A DNA stretch of 24,383 nucleotides from Nemertoderma westbladi (GCA_032718475.1 JAUCBJ010003282.1:1-24383), one strand, 5' to 3'; counted from the first letter of the stretch, positions 1 to 9,422 are shown. The notes: a model not told the origin generated them from the sequence alone. A program made the numbers and translations.

Positions 1-498
1 TGGAGTGGGGTAACTTAGACCAGTGGGGTAACTTAAGACATTTTTGAAAAGTTTACTATTATTTTCATTTCCATATTGAAAAGTAATGCACTAGGTTTCA
101 TGGAAATGGTCTTAATCGAAAGCACAATAATCAGATTATACGTTAAATGCGTAATATTGCTGCTATTTTTTATTTAATATGTTGTATTTCATAGTTTAAA
201 AAAGTTAGTTTTTCTGAGGAAAAATATAGGAATTTTGAGTTGACCCTTTTCTCGAAGGGGGATCATGATGATCTCTATATTAAACAATACTCATTTTAAT
301 CAGAAAAAGTCAAATCGTTCGAATTTTCACAAAAATTGACAATATTTCTTTAATAACACGAAAAAATTGGCACTGGCATAAGTTGTCCACACATTTCTTG
401 AAAAGTGGGGTAACTTATGCCACCTTGATGGCAATTTGTAACCGGTAAGTTACAAAAGTCGGTCAGTCTAGTAATAGCTCCTAGTTATCCTCTATAAT

Positions 499-683
499 AA
501 CGGTGTATAGATATAACAACCTTACCAACATAACTGTGTACAGATACACCAACCTAACCAACATAACAGTACACCAACCTAACCAACATAACGGTGTACA
601 GATACACCAACTTAACCAACATAACAGTGTGCAGATAAATACCTTAACATAACAATGTACAGATATGCCAACCTAACCAACAG
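499..683. repeat. 33-bp minisatellite, about six units
   Basis: Tandem units begin at 499, 532, 565, 590, 623 and 651. Each follows the pattern AACGGTGTACAGATACACC then AACCTAACCAACAT. Unit three lacks 8 bp and unit five about 5 bp; the others are 33 bp. The units have diverged by several substitutions, so the array is not recent. No coding role is visible. Confidence 0.85.
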
Positions 684-1080
684 CACCAACCAGTTGTCAA
701 CTAGCGATGAAGGAGAGGAATCACCCGTAACTTAGAAGGAGGCTAGTATAAGTCCCACACGAGAACCCACTCCTAACAGGGAAAACTTAGGTCAGGAAAA
801 TTCTTAATTTGAACAACGATGACATGGAGCTTACAGTCAGTCCACTATGCTAACCGGTATAAGTCCAATAATAAGATTGACACTCATGTAACTGTAACTC
901 TCACCGATCCCACCCAAGGAAATAGGCAACCACGAATTTCTCTGAAATACGAAATCCTGAAATACTAAATCCTCCTGTTTCATTTGGTGGCTCTAAACAT
1001 GTCAAGTATACCTACCATTTCGATATCAGAACCTTTGGCGATGAAGAACTCCCGCAGTTAACTTATTCCATTCTATCCGT

Positions 1081-1270
1081 TTCAATTGTTTTCAAACTAT
1101 TTATTATTAACGACTTAGGTCTGTCTGTCGTCAGTCTGTCTATACGGTTGTCAGTTGAAGAGGTGTAAAGTTAATCAATTCGATCTAAGTAAATTGTATT
1201 AAAACTATTGTTGATAACGTTTTGTCTGTGTCTGTCATCAGTCTGTCTGTCCAGTTGTCAGTTGAAGAGG
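1081..1270. repeat. Degenerate tandem duplication, period ~108 bp
   Basis: Two copies (about 1081-1162 and 1191-1270) share a run of GTCTGTCTGTC-like sequence followed by GGTTGTCAGTTGAAGAGG or CAGTTGTCAGTTGAAGAGG. They are preceded by related AT-rich sequence containing AACTATT. This looks like an old segmental tandem duplication of non-coding DNA. Confidence 0.7.
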
Positions 1271-1514
1271 CTCAAATACTATAATTCAGTAAATATTTTC
1301 ATTTCATAGCCTAGTTCCTTTTATATATTCTGATAACTAAATAGAGAATAGAGTCACAGCGAAGTATGAAAAATCGAATCTTATTTTTTTCCTTCGGATA
1401 CTCTTACCGCATCCAGATGAAACTTTCGATAATAATAACAAGTAGCAGTAATAATTAAAGATAATTAAGCCGCGAACCTAAGACCCTCGTACTGTTAACT
1501 GTGTATTTACTCTT

Positions 1515-1838
1515 AAATAATAAACATTTCAATTGTTGCTGATACAAAATCAGTCCAGAAGTACGGGTATATATGACATGTTAAAATGTAGCCTTTTTAA
1601 CGCTCTTTCACGTGGTATGCTTTTCATGCTGAACTAAAACCATGTCATTCGCTCAAAACTTTCAAAAGGTGACTGAACGTAAAAATAATTATTTAATAAA
1701 TAATAATCATTTCAATTATTGATGATACAATATCACTCTAGTATGTATATGGCATGTCATAATGTGGAATTTTTAACGCTCTTTCACATGGTATACTTTT
1801 TAAACTGGTACAACTAAAGCCACTCTGCCCACAGTAAA
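1515..1838. repeat. Degenerate tandem duplication, period ~183 bp
   Basis: Copies at about 1515-1660 and 1698-1838 share AATAATAAACATTTCAATT-type starts, a GATACAA-ATCA segment, GACATGTTAAAATG versus GGCATGTCATAATG, and TTTTTAACGCTCTTTCAC followed by GTGGTATGC or ATGGTATAC. Divergence is roughly one base in five by eye. No reading frame is conserved, so this is non-coding duplication. Confidence 0.75.
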
Positions 1839-2336
1839 ATATTTGGAAGAAAAACCACAAGTGGCATAAGTTACCCAACTTGACATTTTCACTTCGGCCA
1901 CCATGTTTTCTGCCATATCTTGGATTCGGTAAACCTCTTCCGTGTTCTATGTTTCGGTCTTCCCTGTTGAAAGATGTCTAGATCTAATACAGACCCATCT
2001 TTTAAGATTTTGATCATAAACACAACCAAAGTAGTACAGTTTACCACTCAAATTTTGAAATTGGCCTAAGATACCCCACCCCACACCCAAGGCGTACTAT
2101 ATACAAGGCCATGCCATCGAGTTAACGGGGGGCGGTGACTGGGGGCAAGATCTTTTTTACAACAATTTGATATTTTGATATGGGGAGAGTTCTATAAATT
2201 TTCATTTGCAGCAATTTGGTCAATGGACGTAATTGAAGCATCTTTAATTGAAGCAGTATTGATTTTAAACACGTTTTAGATTGAATATATTAACCCTATT
2301 TGTACCGGGCTATAAAATGTTTTACAAATACCGGGA

Positions 2337-2365
2337 GGGGGTCATATTGACCCCCCCCCCCCCCC
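2337..2365. repeat. GGGGGTCA/TGACCCCC hairpin with 15-bp C run
   Basis: An 8-bp stem with a TAT loop is followed by fifteen consecutive C residues (2351-2365). The same hairpin recurs at 3868-3886 near the other end of the TTAA-flanked element, with an 8-bp C run. These are probably subterminal transposase-binding or structural sequences of that element; the C-run length is likely unstable. Confidence 0.7.
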
Positions 2366-2827
2366 TCTAAAATCTACAACTTTTAATGAAAACGTATGAT
2401 TTTTTTGTTTGTACGGTAGATTTCACAAGTCTGAATCCGACCGAGAAAAAAAATTTCGAAAAAAAGTAATAGGGTGGTTATTTTGCAGTACCAAAATTAC
2501 AAGTAGTGATGAAATTTTCATACAATTTGAAAGTTACAATTTTCGGCTAATTGTTTTTCAATACAGGTTTTCTGGTGCGTAAAATCCATTTGAAAATATT
2601 TAAAAATAATATGATTAGTATAAATAGTTGTTTTAGTCCTCTACGTAGGCAAAAAATGAAAAAAACAACTAACCAGCACAGTCATTTCAGTTTGAACACA
2701 AATTTATTAATTCACTTATACGATGCCATAATTTCACATTTTTAGGTTTTCTGAGGCGCTGATTCTAATGGAATACATTTCTAGTTTTCCAGATCATTGC
2801 TAATCGTATTTTTCTGCGAAATATGTC

Positions 2828-3540
2828 AAAATTTGGTGCTAGCACCAAATTTAGTACCCATCACCAAATAGTACAAGTTTGATATGTCCAGTGCGGTTTT
2901 TATTGTTTCCATCGGATTCAGGACCCTCATAAAGCCGTATAACGCTAGAAGCAAGATGATACTATGTATTGATCAATTTGCTTATTTTCAAAAATTTGGT
3001 GCTGGCACAACAATTTTCACCCACTGGCGAAAAATACAAGTTTGAAAACTCTTATGCAATTTTTACTTATTCCATTGAATTCAAAACCCTCACAAACCCG
3101 TACCGGTATAACGCAAGAAACAAGGTGACACAATCAATTGATTTATTGGATGGTTTTCAAAATTTGGTGCTAGTACCAAATTTTGCACCCACTTCCGAAA
3201 AATATCTAATGATCTACCCCGTATCTAATATTATATCCCGTATCCCGTATCTAATCCGAAACATATCTAGTTAGATAATTATTTATTCCATTGAATTCAG
3301 AACCTCCATAAACCTCTAAAACGCGAGAAATAAGTTGTTACAAGCAATTGAACTATTGAATGGATTTTAAAAATTTCGTGTTGGCACCAAAATTTACACA
3401 CAGCAACGAAAAATACAAGTTTGAACACGTGGTGCAACTCGTATATATTCCAACGAACATTGCGAACAGCTACAGCTTCAAACAATCAATTTACAAAATT
3501 GATATTTTTTTCAGAATTTTTGGTGCTTGCACCAAAATTG
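2828..3540. repeat. Five degenerate ~170-bp units centred on a GGTGCTAGCACC palindrome
   Basis: The core AAATTTGGTGCTAGCACCAAATTT (here 2828-2851; longest quoted half AAATTTGGTGCT) recurs in degraded form at 2990-3015, 3159-3181, 3368-3395 and 3515-3539. Each core is followed by a CACCCA-x-GCGAAAAATACAAGTTTGAA-like segment and later by ATTCCATTGAATTCA-like sequence. Spacings are roughly 163, 169, 209 and 147 bp. Short open frames across the units are by-products of the repeat and share no conserved start. The array is internal to the TTAA-flanked element. Confidence 0.75.
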
Positions 3541-3906
3541 GTACCCACAAAAAAAACATTTTTGAAATTTCTAAATTTATTTATTGAATTCCATCTAATT
3601 GTAAACACCAAAAATCGGTGTAAATGAAAAATAGAATTGTTACAAATCATATTTCATGAAATATAATTTTCAAAAAACGCCTAAAAAAAGTGCCAAAAGT
3701 AGGGTTGGGTTAAAAAATGGTGCTATAACTCGAAAATTTACCAATATTTTTGAAAACCGTTTTCACTATTAGGAAGACAATAGATTTTTAGGAAAAGTCA
3801 TAAAATTTCAGATTCTTCACTGCGTTTGTTTCAGAGTTATAACAAAAAACCACAGGGTGGGGGAGGAGGGGGTCATATTGACCCCCCCCGGGTTTAATAG
3901 GGTCAA

Positions 3907-4817
3907 TGACCAAAATTATTTTCAAAAATAACTAGCTACTTCATTTAAAATATGAATTTAAATTTATTCCCGTGAATTTTATTATTTGATGTTAAAATTG
4001 ACACAATTTGATTCCAGAGCAGGTCTGGGGACATAGGATCCTTAATTCTATGAAAATTGTCTTTTAAGAGTATCGGTAAGTGCTGCGATATCTTAATTGA
4101 CTAGAAATTTTAAAGGATCTGAATTTTACAGATTTTAATAAATATTAAATTAATATTTAAGATAGGCACCGATTTATTCCAGAACTTGTCTGGGGACGTT
4201 AACCACTGATTCTAGAATTTGTCTTTCAAGTATATCGGTGGGTGCCGCGATATCTTAATCGACTAGAATTACAGATGGTCAAAAAGTTTAACAGATTTAT
4301 TTGCGTTTTACGCTACTGTTATAGGGACATCACGCTACTATATGTATTATTTAATATAAGGTAGAAGAGCAATATCGCACGAAGCAATGTCAGTGTGAAG
4401 AGGCAAGTCGTTTCCAAGGTCTACCCAGAGCTTGGTTTAGCCGAGACACGAGGATCTGAACTTTGCATTCCTAATACTCTGCCTACCAATAATACTTGAA
4501 TATAGTAGGGGCTTTATTGTACTTTAATAAGTACGGACATTTCATCTTACTATAGTCACGTATTTATAATATGATACGGACAGTAAGGAAAGAGAAAAAA
4601 TTATTTCTCGCCGTCACACTAAATATATATTATATATATGTAATTACGTAATAAACACTAATATATTGCACTAATCTACTAAATAATCACTAAAATAACA
4701 TTCTACTAAATAAAATTAAAGGAAACGATTATAATAAAATTACATAATAATACATACATAAATATAAAATAAAAACAAATATAAAATGATATAGTCACAC
4801 GCCCACTCCATATGTTA
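3907..4817. repeat. Non-coding spacer with a ~160-bp tandem duplication
   Basis: Two copies, about 4006-4109 and 4171-4270, share ATTCCAGAGCAGGTCTGGGGAC or ATTCCAGAACTTGTCTGGGGAC, then GTCTTT-AAG-TATCGGT, then GATATCTTAAT-GACTAGAAT. The remainder (4271-4817) is AT-rich with no credible ORF. A TGT...ACA-bounded stretch at 4317-4618 could be a decayed LTR of the neighbouring BEL element, but no matching second copy was found. An 8-bp-stem hairpin ACTCCATA/TATGGAGT (4805-4831) spans the stop codon of the BEL ORF. Confidence 0.6.
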
Positions 4818-7160
4818 TTACGTTATGGAGTCCCTAGATATTTGTCGGATTAGGGAAGTGGTCGTAGGAAGAGTATCTTGCCTTCCATAGTTTCCGGACA
4901 GTTTTCGGTCTCTTTCCAGTAAACATAAACGACTAGCTGGGCGATTGAGTTGTTGTGTTACTTTCTCCGCTCCCTTGGCCTGTCTAATCTCCGCCGTGGT
5001 AAGATGAGGAGGCCATTCTTCTTCTTCTTTACTTAAGAAGTCGGATCCACCTAACCAGCCTGGAGTATCTATCAGTTCTTGAGGAGTTGCTCCTCTGGAA
5101 GCGATGTCGGCTGGATTAATCGTCCCAAGGCAATGTCTCCATTGATCTACATTGGAGTTAATATCGTCATTATCTGAGGAGTATGGTGTTCCCTCAGTTG
5201 GATCGTCCACATCACTGCTCTCCACTTCCCATTCCTTTACTTGGTATACCTGTTGTTGAGGTAATCTCTCTTTGAGAGTTCTACGGGAAGGGCCAGTGAA
5301 GTACCAACCTACTCTAGTTCTTACCGCATAGGTTTGTAGTGGCTGCGGTTGAGCAGGCCGTTTCTCCAATGTCTCGAGCGCCTCATGCGCGTTTTGGCCG
5401 ATGAGTATTTGCACTCCAGGATAATCTGTCTGGAATCGAGGTATCTTAAGCTGTTGGATGCTCTCGTCCTCGTCCCAGTTATAAGGTTCTACTTGGGTAG
5501 TAGCGAAGTTCTTTATAGCCACCATTTTTACTGACCTTATACTTTGTGCTCCTAATTTATCCTGGGGGGTGGACAACGCACCTACATAGTAATCTGCCGT
5601 TATGGTAGATTTCCAAACCTGCATAATTCCGGACATATTCAACTTAGTTTGGAATTTGGGTTGTCCAGCAAAGATATCTTCGGCTAGTTCTTGATCGATG
5701 AATGTTCCTGTGCTGCCGGAGTCAAGGAGGGCGTTCACTATGTAACTTTTGGTAGGACCGTGAACTCTTACCTGCACTACAGGAAATTCTCTGATCCCTA
5801 CGTTGGAAGTTGGAGCTTTCCAAGATGGTTGTCTGTCAAAGGTAGTTGGGGGGAACTCATTGTCGGTGTCCTTTTCGTAAGTAAGTGCTCGATACACCTC
5901 GGTATTGATTAGGTAACAGGATTCGTTGGCGTCGGAGAATTCGTCCGTATAGAATCCTTCCATCTCAGATTCTTGATCAGTGTCATTTACATCACTGAAT
6001 TGGACATGTAGTTCGGGCTCACTTACCTGACTCGGGTTGTTTCGTTCGAATTCACTGTGTAACAAGATGTGATGTTTCGCACCGCACTTTGCACACTTTA
6101 CGTCGGAGTAACAGGTTCGCCGTTGGTGTCCTTGTCTGAGGCAATTATAGCATAACCGCTTATTCCACAGGACTGCACGTCTGTCTACAAGGGATTTCTT
6201 TAGAAATTCAGCACACGCACTCAAACGGTGGGGCCCGTCGCACAGCGCACATTTTGGTTTGATGTTACTCACTTTACCTTGGGTAACGTTATGCACTCTC
6301 GTTCTTTCTTCGGGCTTTCTTCCGTGAATTCTCTTAGGAGACGTAGGAGGAGTTGTTGTTACCTGTTCTCTCCTGTCACTGGTTCGAGACTTGTATTTAC
6401 TTACGTCTTTATAGGTCTTGTTGTCATAGTAAGATTTTGCTGTGTCTTTCCCGCTGTCCTCTTCTTGAGAAGCTTGGCTTTCGCCGTCGTCAGTATAACA
6501 CACTGGTATTATCCTTCTCCTAGAAACGGGTTTCTCACTTACCTTATTTTCCGATGTTTTCTCTCTGGACTGCTTTATGAGTTGTAATTTTACTTCACTA
6601 TCTAAGAAGGACATGAGATCAGCCATGGTAGGGCTTCGTCGTTGCTGCTCATTCATATACAACACTTTCTTGTCCCAGCGTGTACATACTCCACCCTTTG
6701 GTAAAGTAGAGACTACTGCTCCAATAACCATGGAACTCTGATATTCATGAGACTTACCTAACCAGTCCAATTGTCTACAGATCTCCTGAATCTCATCGGA
6801 AAACTCTATAATCCCGCTACTAAGGAAGTTTCGGGGGGCTACTAATTTTGCATACAAATACTTAGCTATGTTATCCTTGTTACCATACCTGATGTTTAAT
6901 GTATCCCAAACTTGTCTTAATCCTTCTGGATGTCCAATAAACTTTAACGCCATTAACTTGGGAGGTCCTTCCAAGCACTTGATGAGGAACCTAAGTTTCT
7001 CTCCGTTAGATAGTACAGAGTTCTGTATGCTGTCTTTGTAGTATTCATTGAAGGGTAACCATTTCATCTCATCTCCATTGAATTTGACGATCTCTCCCAC
7101 TTTGACCGCTTGGCGGGCTTCTGTTCTAGCCATCTGACGCGTAAAGCTTTCTTGGGCCAT
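4818..7160 (-). CDS. BEL/Pao Gag-protease protein with in-frame loss of RT/RNase H (780 aa)
   Basis: Residues ~22-195 match the DUF1759 Gag region (VKFNGDEMKWLPFNEYY, then RFLIKCLEGPPKLMA). Knuckles follow: C304-x2-C307-x3-H311-x4-C316 and a canonical C337-x2-C340-x4-H345-x4-C350, then a Cys/His cluster at 356-368. The aspartic protease carries ALLDSGSTGTFID with catalytic D480, and ILIGQN near 585-590 matches the end of DUF1758 domains. The linker at ~620-650 (VGWYFTGP, then EWEVESSD) normally leads into RT, but after ~25 acidic residues the protein continues at QWRHCLGTINPADIASRG, the end of a BEL RNase H. About 700 residues of RT/RNase H expected in the family are missing without breaking the frame. 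The ATG at 7160 is the first in this segment, but the frame is open for 39 codons upstream to the TAA at 7278. In life this would be a cytoplasmic RNA-packaging and processing protein. Confidence 0.85.
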   Translation of the reverse strand: MAQESFTRQMARTEARQAVKVGEIVKFNGDEMKWLPFNEYYKDSIQNSVLSNGEKLRFLIKCLEGPPKLMALKFIGHPEGLRQVWDTLNIRYGNKDNIAKYLYAKLVAPRNFLSSGIIEFSDEIQEICRQLDWLGKSHEYQSSMVIGAVVSTLPKGGVCTRWDKKVLYMNEQQRRSPTMADLMSFLDSEVKLQLIKQSREKTSENKVSEKPVSRRRIIPVCYTDDGESQASQEEDSGKDTAKSYYDNKTYKDVSKYKSRTSDRREQVTTTPPTSPKRIHGRKPEERTRVHNVTQGKVSNIKPKCALCDGPHRLSACAEFLKKSLVDRRAVLWNKRLCYNCLRQGHQRRTCYSDVKCAKCGAKHHILLHSEFERNNPSQVSEPELHVQFSDVNDTDQESEMEGFYTDEFSDANESCYLINTEVYRALTYEKDTDNEFPPTTFDRQPSWKAPTSNVGIREFPVVQVRVHGPTKSYIVNALLDSGSTGTFIDQELAEDIFAGQPKFQTKLNMSGIMQVWKSTITADYYVGALSTPQDKLGAQSIRSVKMVAIKNFATTQVEPYNWDEDESIQQLKIPRFQTDYPGVQILIGQNAHEALETLEKRPAQPQPLQTYAVRTRVGWYFTGPSRRTLKERLPQQQVYQVKEWEVESSDVDDPTEGTPYSSDNDDINSNVDQWRHCLGTINPADIASRGATPQELIDTPGWLGGSDFLSKEEEEWPPHLTTAEIRQAKGAEKVTQQLNRPASRLCLLERDRKLSGNYGRQDTLPTTTSLIRQISRDSIT

Positions 7161-7277
7161 CGTGTTATTTAATATCGAATTATCGGTATATAAATTTCTC
7201 GGATCATTATCAGGTCTATAGGGAATATCATTAACAACAGGTTTATAATCACCCTTAATAGGGTTTGCTATAGGAGT

Positions 7278-9422
7278 TTATACTTCACTAGCAGTATAGA
7301 TGCGTGTAGGCTCCACACCTTGCGCATGTAATACTTCAGACCTAACAGGTTGACACAATGTTACAGGGGGTATTGGTATCGCTTTTTGTATATTGACTAA
7401 TTTGTCGCGTTCTAGAGCGATACTTTGCTGCACTTCTTGCAATTCGGCCCTACCTTCCCTTACTGTTCCCTTAAGTTGGTGGACAGTCTCCTGCATCTGT
7501 CCGAGCAGGAGATTCATCCCCCGCCGTCCCTCCTCTACCCACTCGACCGCCGAAGCGGGAGTCGCCAACATTGTAGCGGGCTGACGCGGGACGACGGGAG
7601 ACAAATCTTTGATTTCTCTCTCAGCTTCCAGGACAGGGATATTCTCATGGACTGTTCTACCGGGTACAGGCAGTGTAGTACTGTGTAGAGGGAATTTAGA
7701 GTTAAGCTCTGGAAGTACAGGGGTCTCTAGCACAGGAGTGGCTTTGGGAACGACAGGCCTAATTATTTCAGGCTCATCAACTATTGTAGGGAGTCTTTTG
7801 ACCTGAATAATTTGTTCTGTGGGTTCTGTACTACCTAAGTCTGTGCTAGTTAGTTGTCTTCTAACCGCCGGGGGCAAATCAGGCAATTTGTGGCGGTGAG
7901 ATGTTTTTCTACTCCTGCTTAGACGAGATCTATTTCCTCCGCCTTCAGGATCGGTGGTTTCGCTTTCCTCCGATGATGTGTATCCCTGGCGTTTTGGAGT
8001 AGATCGTCTCATCATCTGCATTCGACTAGCAGTTAACTGTTTATTTATGTTGTCTTGCGTCTCTTGCAGATTTTCCAACTCCAGTTGGGTAGTCTGCTCA
8101 GACGCTCTCCGTTCTGCTTCTGCCACTGCCTTTGCCGCCTTTCTTTCCGTTTCTGCTTTTGCCGCCGCTGCCTTTCTTTCTACTTCTGCTTCTGCCGCCG
8201 CTGCCTTTCTTTCTACTTCTGCTTCTGCCATGGCCGCCGCCTTTTGTTCCTCTATCCGTCTTTTCTTTACTTGTTCTTCTTGGACTCTAGCGAGGCGGAG
8301 TTTTTCATCAAATTTAGCTTGGTTTGCAGCTAACATTTCCGCATCGATTGAGTCCAACACAAGCTTGGTTCCTTCACTATTAGGGGAAAGTCCAGACAGC
8401 CGTCTCCTCAACTCTTCATCACCCAAGAAGCGTTGATAGTCTGACAGATATATGTCTATGGCGTCTCTCGAGGGCGGCTTCTCTGCTGCTGTCTCTTCGC
8501 TTTCCACTTGAGAAAGGGTGGCATCGGTTGGTTCTTCATAGGTTAGTCTCTCAGCCAGCTGGGATTTCCACTGGGCCGTTTCTTGTACTTTGAGACCTAC
8601 CCGCTGGAACCAAGTTTTGACAGCAACCTGCAGCGACGTGTCCTGTCTTCTTTTGGAAGTTTCCTCAAAGGCTGATAAGATTAGTCTAATGCGTAGGGTT
8701 CTTTCGCGTACTTGATAAAGCAGCTCTTCCTGCTCTTGAGGTCCTTGGGGTTGTCGAAACAGTTGTTCTTCCAATCGCTCTAAGGAGCCGAAGAATCCCT
8801 GCACATATCCTGCTGCCGACCTCTTCCAAACAGCTGGATCCATTGTATCTTTAGTCACTCCCATCCTGTGTATATCTTCCCAAGTAGCTTCGGACAAATC
8901 TAACGGGAGTCCGGGTCCGGGAAAGTTCCATTGTGACTCGACAATAGACATCAATTCTTCCCTGGCGTATCCCGCATAACTATCTTGGGTCGCTCGCTTA
9001 CTTCTCGCCCAATCGGCTTGATGTTCCTCCACCGCGATCAATATAGTAGTTAGCACTGCGGCAGGAAGGGTGAGAAGGGGATCCGAGTAGGCTGTAGCCG
9101 CCATCTGCACTCCGCGTTCGGGGGTCAGCTCTACAGTATCCGAATTACTGGAGCTATCGGATCGCTGGGAACAAGTTTCTTGACTAGGATGTTGCTGCTG
9201 TTGGACAGCTGCTTCCTGGTTCCGTTTGACTTGGGCCCGAGTGCCGATGATAGACCTACGGTGTTGGATTAGCTTAGGGTCTGATACTACTACTGGAGGG
9301 ATGACCTTTCTTTCAGTAGGAGGTGAGCTGAACTCCTTTCTTAATCGCTCCACACTCCTATCTGTGTCACAGATGGTTGTATCGATTAGACTGTCTGACA
9401 GGTTTTGCTGGGTGTCAGACAT
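7278..9422 (-). CDS. Coiled-coil N-terminal ORF of the BEL-type element (714 aa)
   Basis: I do not recognise a named family for this protein. Residues 1-100 are polar and Ser/Gln-rich with a QQQQ tract. Residues ~105-300 look folded (several Trp, mixed hydrophobic/charged). Residues ~365-465 are a strong predicted coiled coil made of 11-residue units such as AEAEVERKAAA. Residues ~470-615 are basic then Pro/Val-rich and probably disordered. A second coiled coil lies at ~635-680. It starts with ATG at 9422 and ends in TAA (7278-7280), followed in the same frame by the Gag-protease ORF, so readthrough or a point mutation could link them. The position suggests a Gag-like assembly or scaffold domain; that role is inferred from context. 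No zinc finger, protease or membrane segment is visible. Confidence 0.75.
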   Translation of the reverse strand: MSDTQQNLSDSLIDTTICDTDRSVERLRKEFSSPPTERKVIPPVVVSDPKLIQHRRSIIGTRAQVKRNQEAAVQQQQHPSQETCSQRSDSSSNSDTVELTPERGVQMAATAYSDPLLTLPAAVLTTILIAVEEHQADWARSKRATQDSYAGYAREELMSIVESQWNFPGPGLPLDLSEATWEDIHRMGVTKDTMDPAVWKRSAAGYVQGFFGSLERLEEQLFRQPQGPQEQEELLYQVRERTLRIRLILSAFEETSKRRQDTSLQVAVKTWFQRVGLKVQETAQWKSQLAERLTYEEPTDATLSQVESEETAAEKPPSRDAIDIYLSDYQRFLGDEELRRRLSGLSPNSEGTKLVLDSIDAEMLAANQAKFDEKLRLARVQEEQVKKRRIEEQKAAAMAEAEVERKAAAAEAEVERKAAAAKAETERKAAKAVAEAERRASEQTTQLELENLQETQDNINKQLTASRMQMMRRSTPKRQGYTSSEESETTDPEGGGNRSRLSRSRKTSHRHKLPDLPPAVRRQLTSTDLGSTEPTEQIIQVKRLPTIVDEPEIIRPVVPKATPVLETPVLPELNSKFPLHSTTLPVPGRTVHENIPVLEAEREIKDLSPVVPRQPATMLATPASAVEWVEEGRRGMNLLLGQMQETVHQLKGTVREGRAELQEVQQSIALERDKLVNIQKAIPIPPVTLCQPVRSEVLHAQGVEPTRIYTASEV
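8138..8236 (-). repeat. In-frame 33-bp tandem repeat encoding 11-residue coiled-coil units
   Basis: Three units at 8138-8170, 8171-8203 and 8204-8236 follow the pattern CCTTTCTTTCTACTTCTGCT plus TCTGCCGCCGCTG on the plus strand. The minus strand encodes E-R-K-A-A-A-A-E-A-E-V-type repeats. An 11-residue (hendecad) period is compatible with a continuous coiled coil, so length variation here would keep both frame and structure. Confidence 0.85.

Larger units (their letters stand above)
1..2084. repeat. AT-rich non-coding region with bidirectional GTGGGGTAACTTA motif
   Basis: No credible coding frame is present. The motif GTGGGGTAACTTA occurs at 5-17 and 23-35 (plus), 405-417 (plus, extended to ATGCCAC), inverted at 374-390 (TGGCATAAGTTGTCCAC) and 1861-1879 (GTGGCATAAGTTACCCAAC), and degenerate at 2062-2079 (TGGCCTAAGATACCCCAC). 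The pair 372-390/405-423 can form a hairpin. Copies facing inward near both ends of a ~2-kb block resemble terminal inverted repeats of a degenerate non-autonomous DNA transposon; the copy at 21 begins CAGT, as many pogo/Tc1-like ends do. The superfamily assignment is inference. Smaller tandem duplications inside are listed separately. Confidence 0.4.
2294..3902. mobile_element. Non-autonomous TTAA-flanked element (piggyBac-like MITE)
   Basis: The left end is TTAA (2290-2293) followed by CCCTATTTGTACCGGG. The right end is CCCGGGTTTAATAGGG followed by TCAA (3903-3906), probably a mutated TTAA. The 16-bp ends are inverted repeats matching at 12 positions. Just inside each end lies the same hairpin, GGGGGTCA-TAT-TGACCCCC, at 2337-2355 and 3868-3886. 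TTAA target duplication with CCC-starting termini and an internal GGGTCA/TGACCC hairpin is the pattern of the piggyBac superfamily. The 1.6-kb interior has no transposase; it is filled by a palindromic tandem array. The TCAA mismatch and the imperfect ends indicate an old copy. Confidence 0.6.
4818..9422 (-). mobile_element. BEL/Pao-derived retroelement, RT/RNase H-deleted, LTRs not recognised
   Basis: Two long minus-strand ORFs lie in the same frame, separated by a single TAA and 39 further open codons, so 9422 to 4818 is one frame of about 1,534 codons with one stop. Domain order is coiled-coil N-terminal protein, DUF1759 Gag, CCHC knuckles, DUF1758-type aspartic protease, a short RNase H/integrase-linker remnant. 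Reverse transcriptase and integrase are absent. LTRs, primer-binding site and polypurine tract were not found by eye. It is either a decayed copy or a non-autonomous BEL lineage that keeps Gag and protease. Confidence 0.8.

Noticed and set aside
499-683. CRISPR-like array of ~33-bp repeats
   Set aside because: Units are directly abutting without unique spacers, diverged, and the DNA is animal-like; it is a minisatellite.
2551-3627. Several 60-100 aa ORFs (e.g. 2969-3274, 3360-3587) as genes
   Set aside because: They run through the palindromic ~170-bp repeats, start at different points in the unit and share no conserved frame.
4317-4618. TGT...ACA-bounded 302-bp stretch as the 3' LTR of the BEL element
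   Set aside because: It has TATA-like and AATAAA-like motifs in minus sense, but no second copy upstream of 9422, no polypurine tract at its inner edge and no target duplication were found.
7954-8436. 160-aa plus-strand ORF, Ser/Ala/Phe-rich
   Set aside because: Antisense shadow of the coiled-coil repeat of the minus-strand 714-aa ORF.
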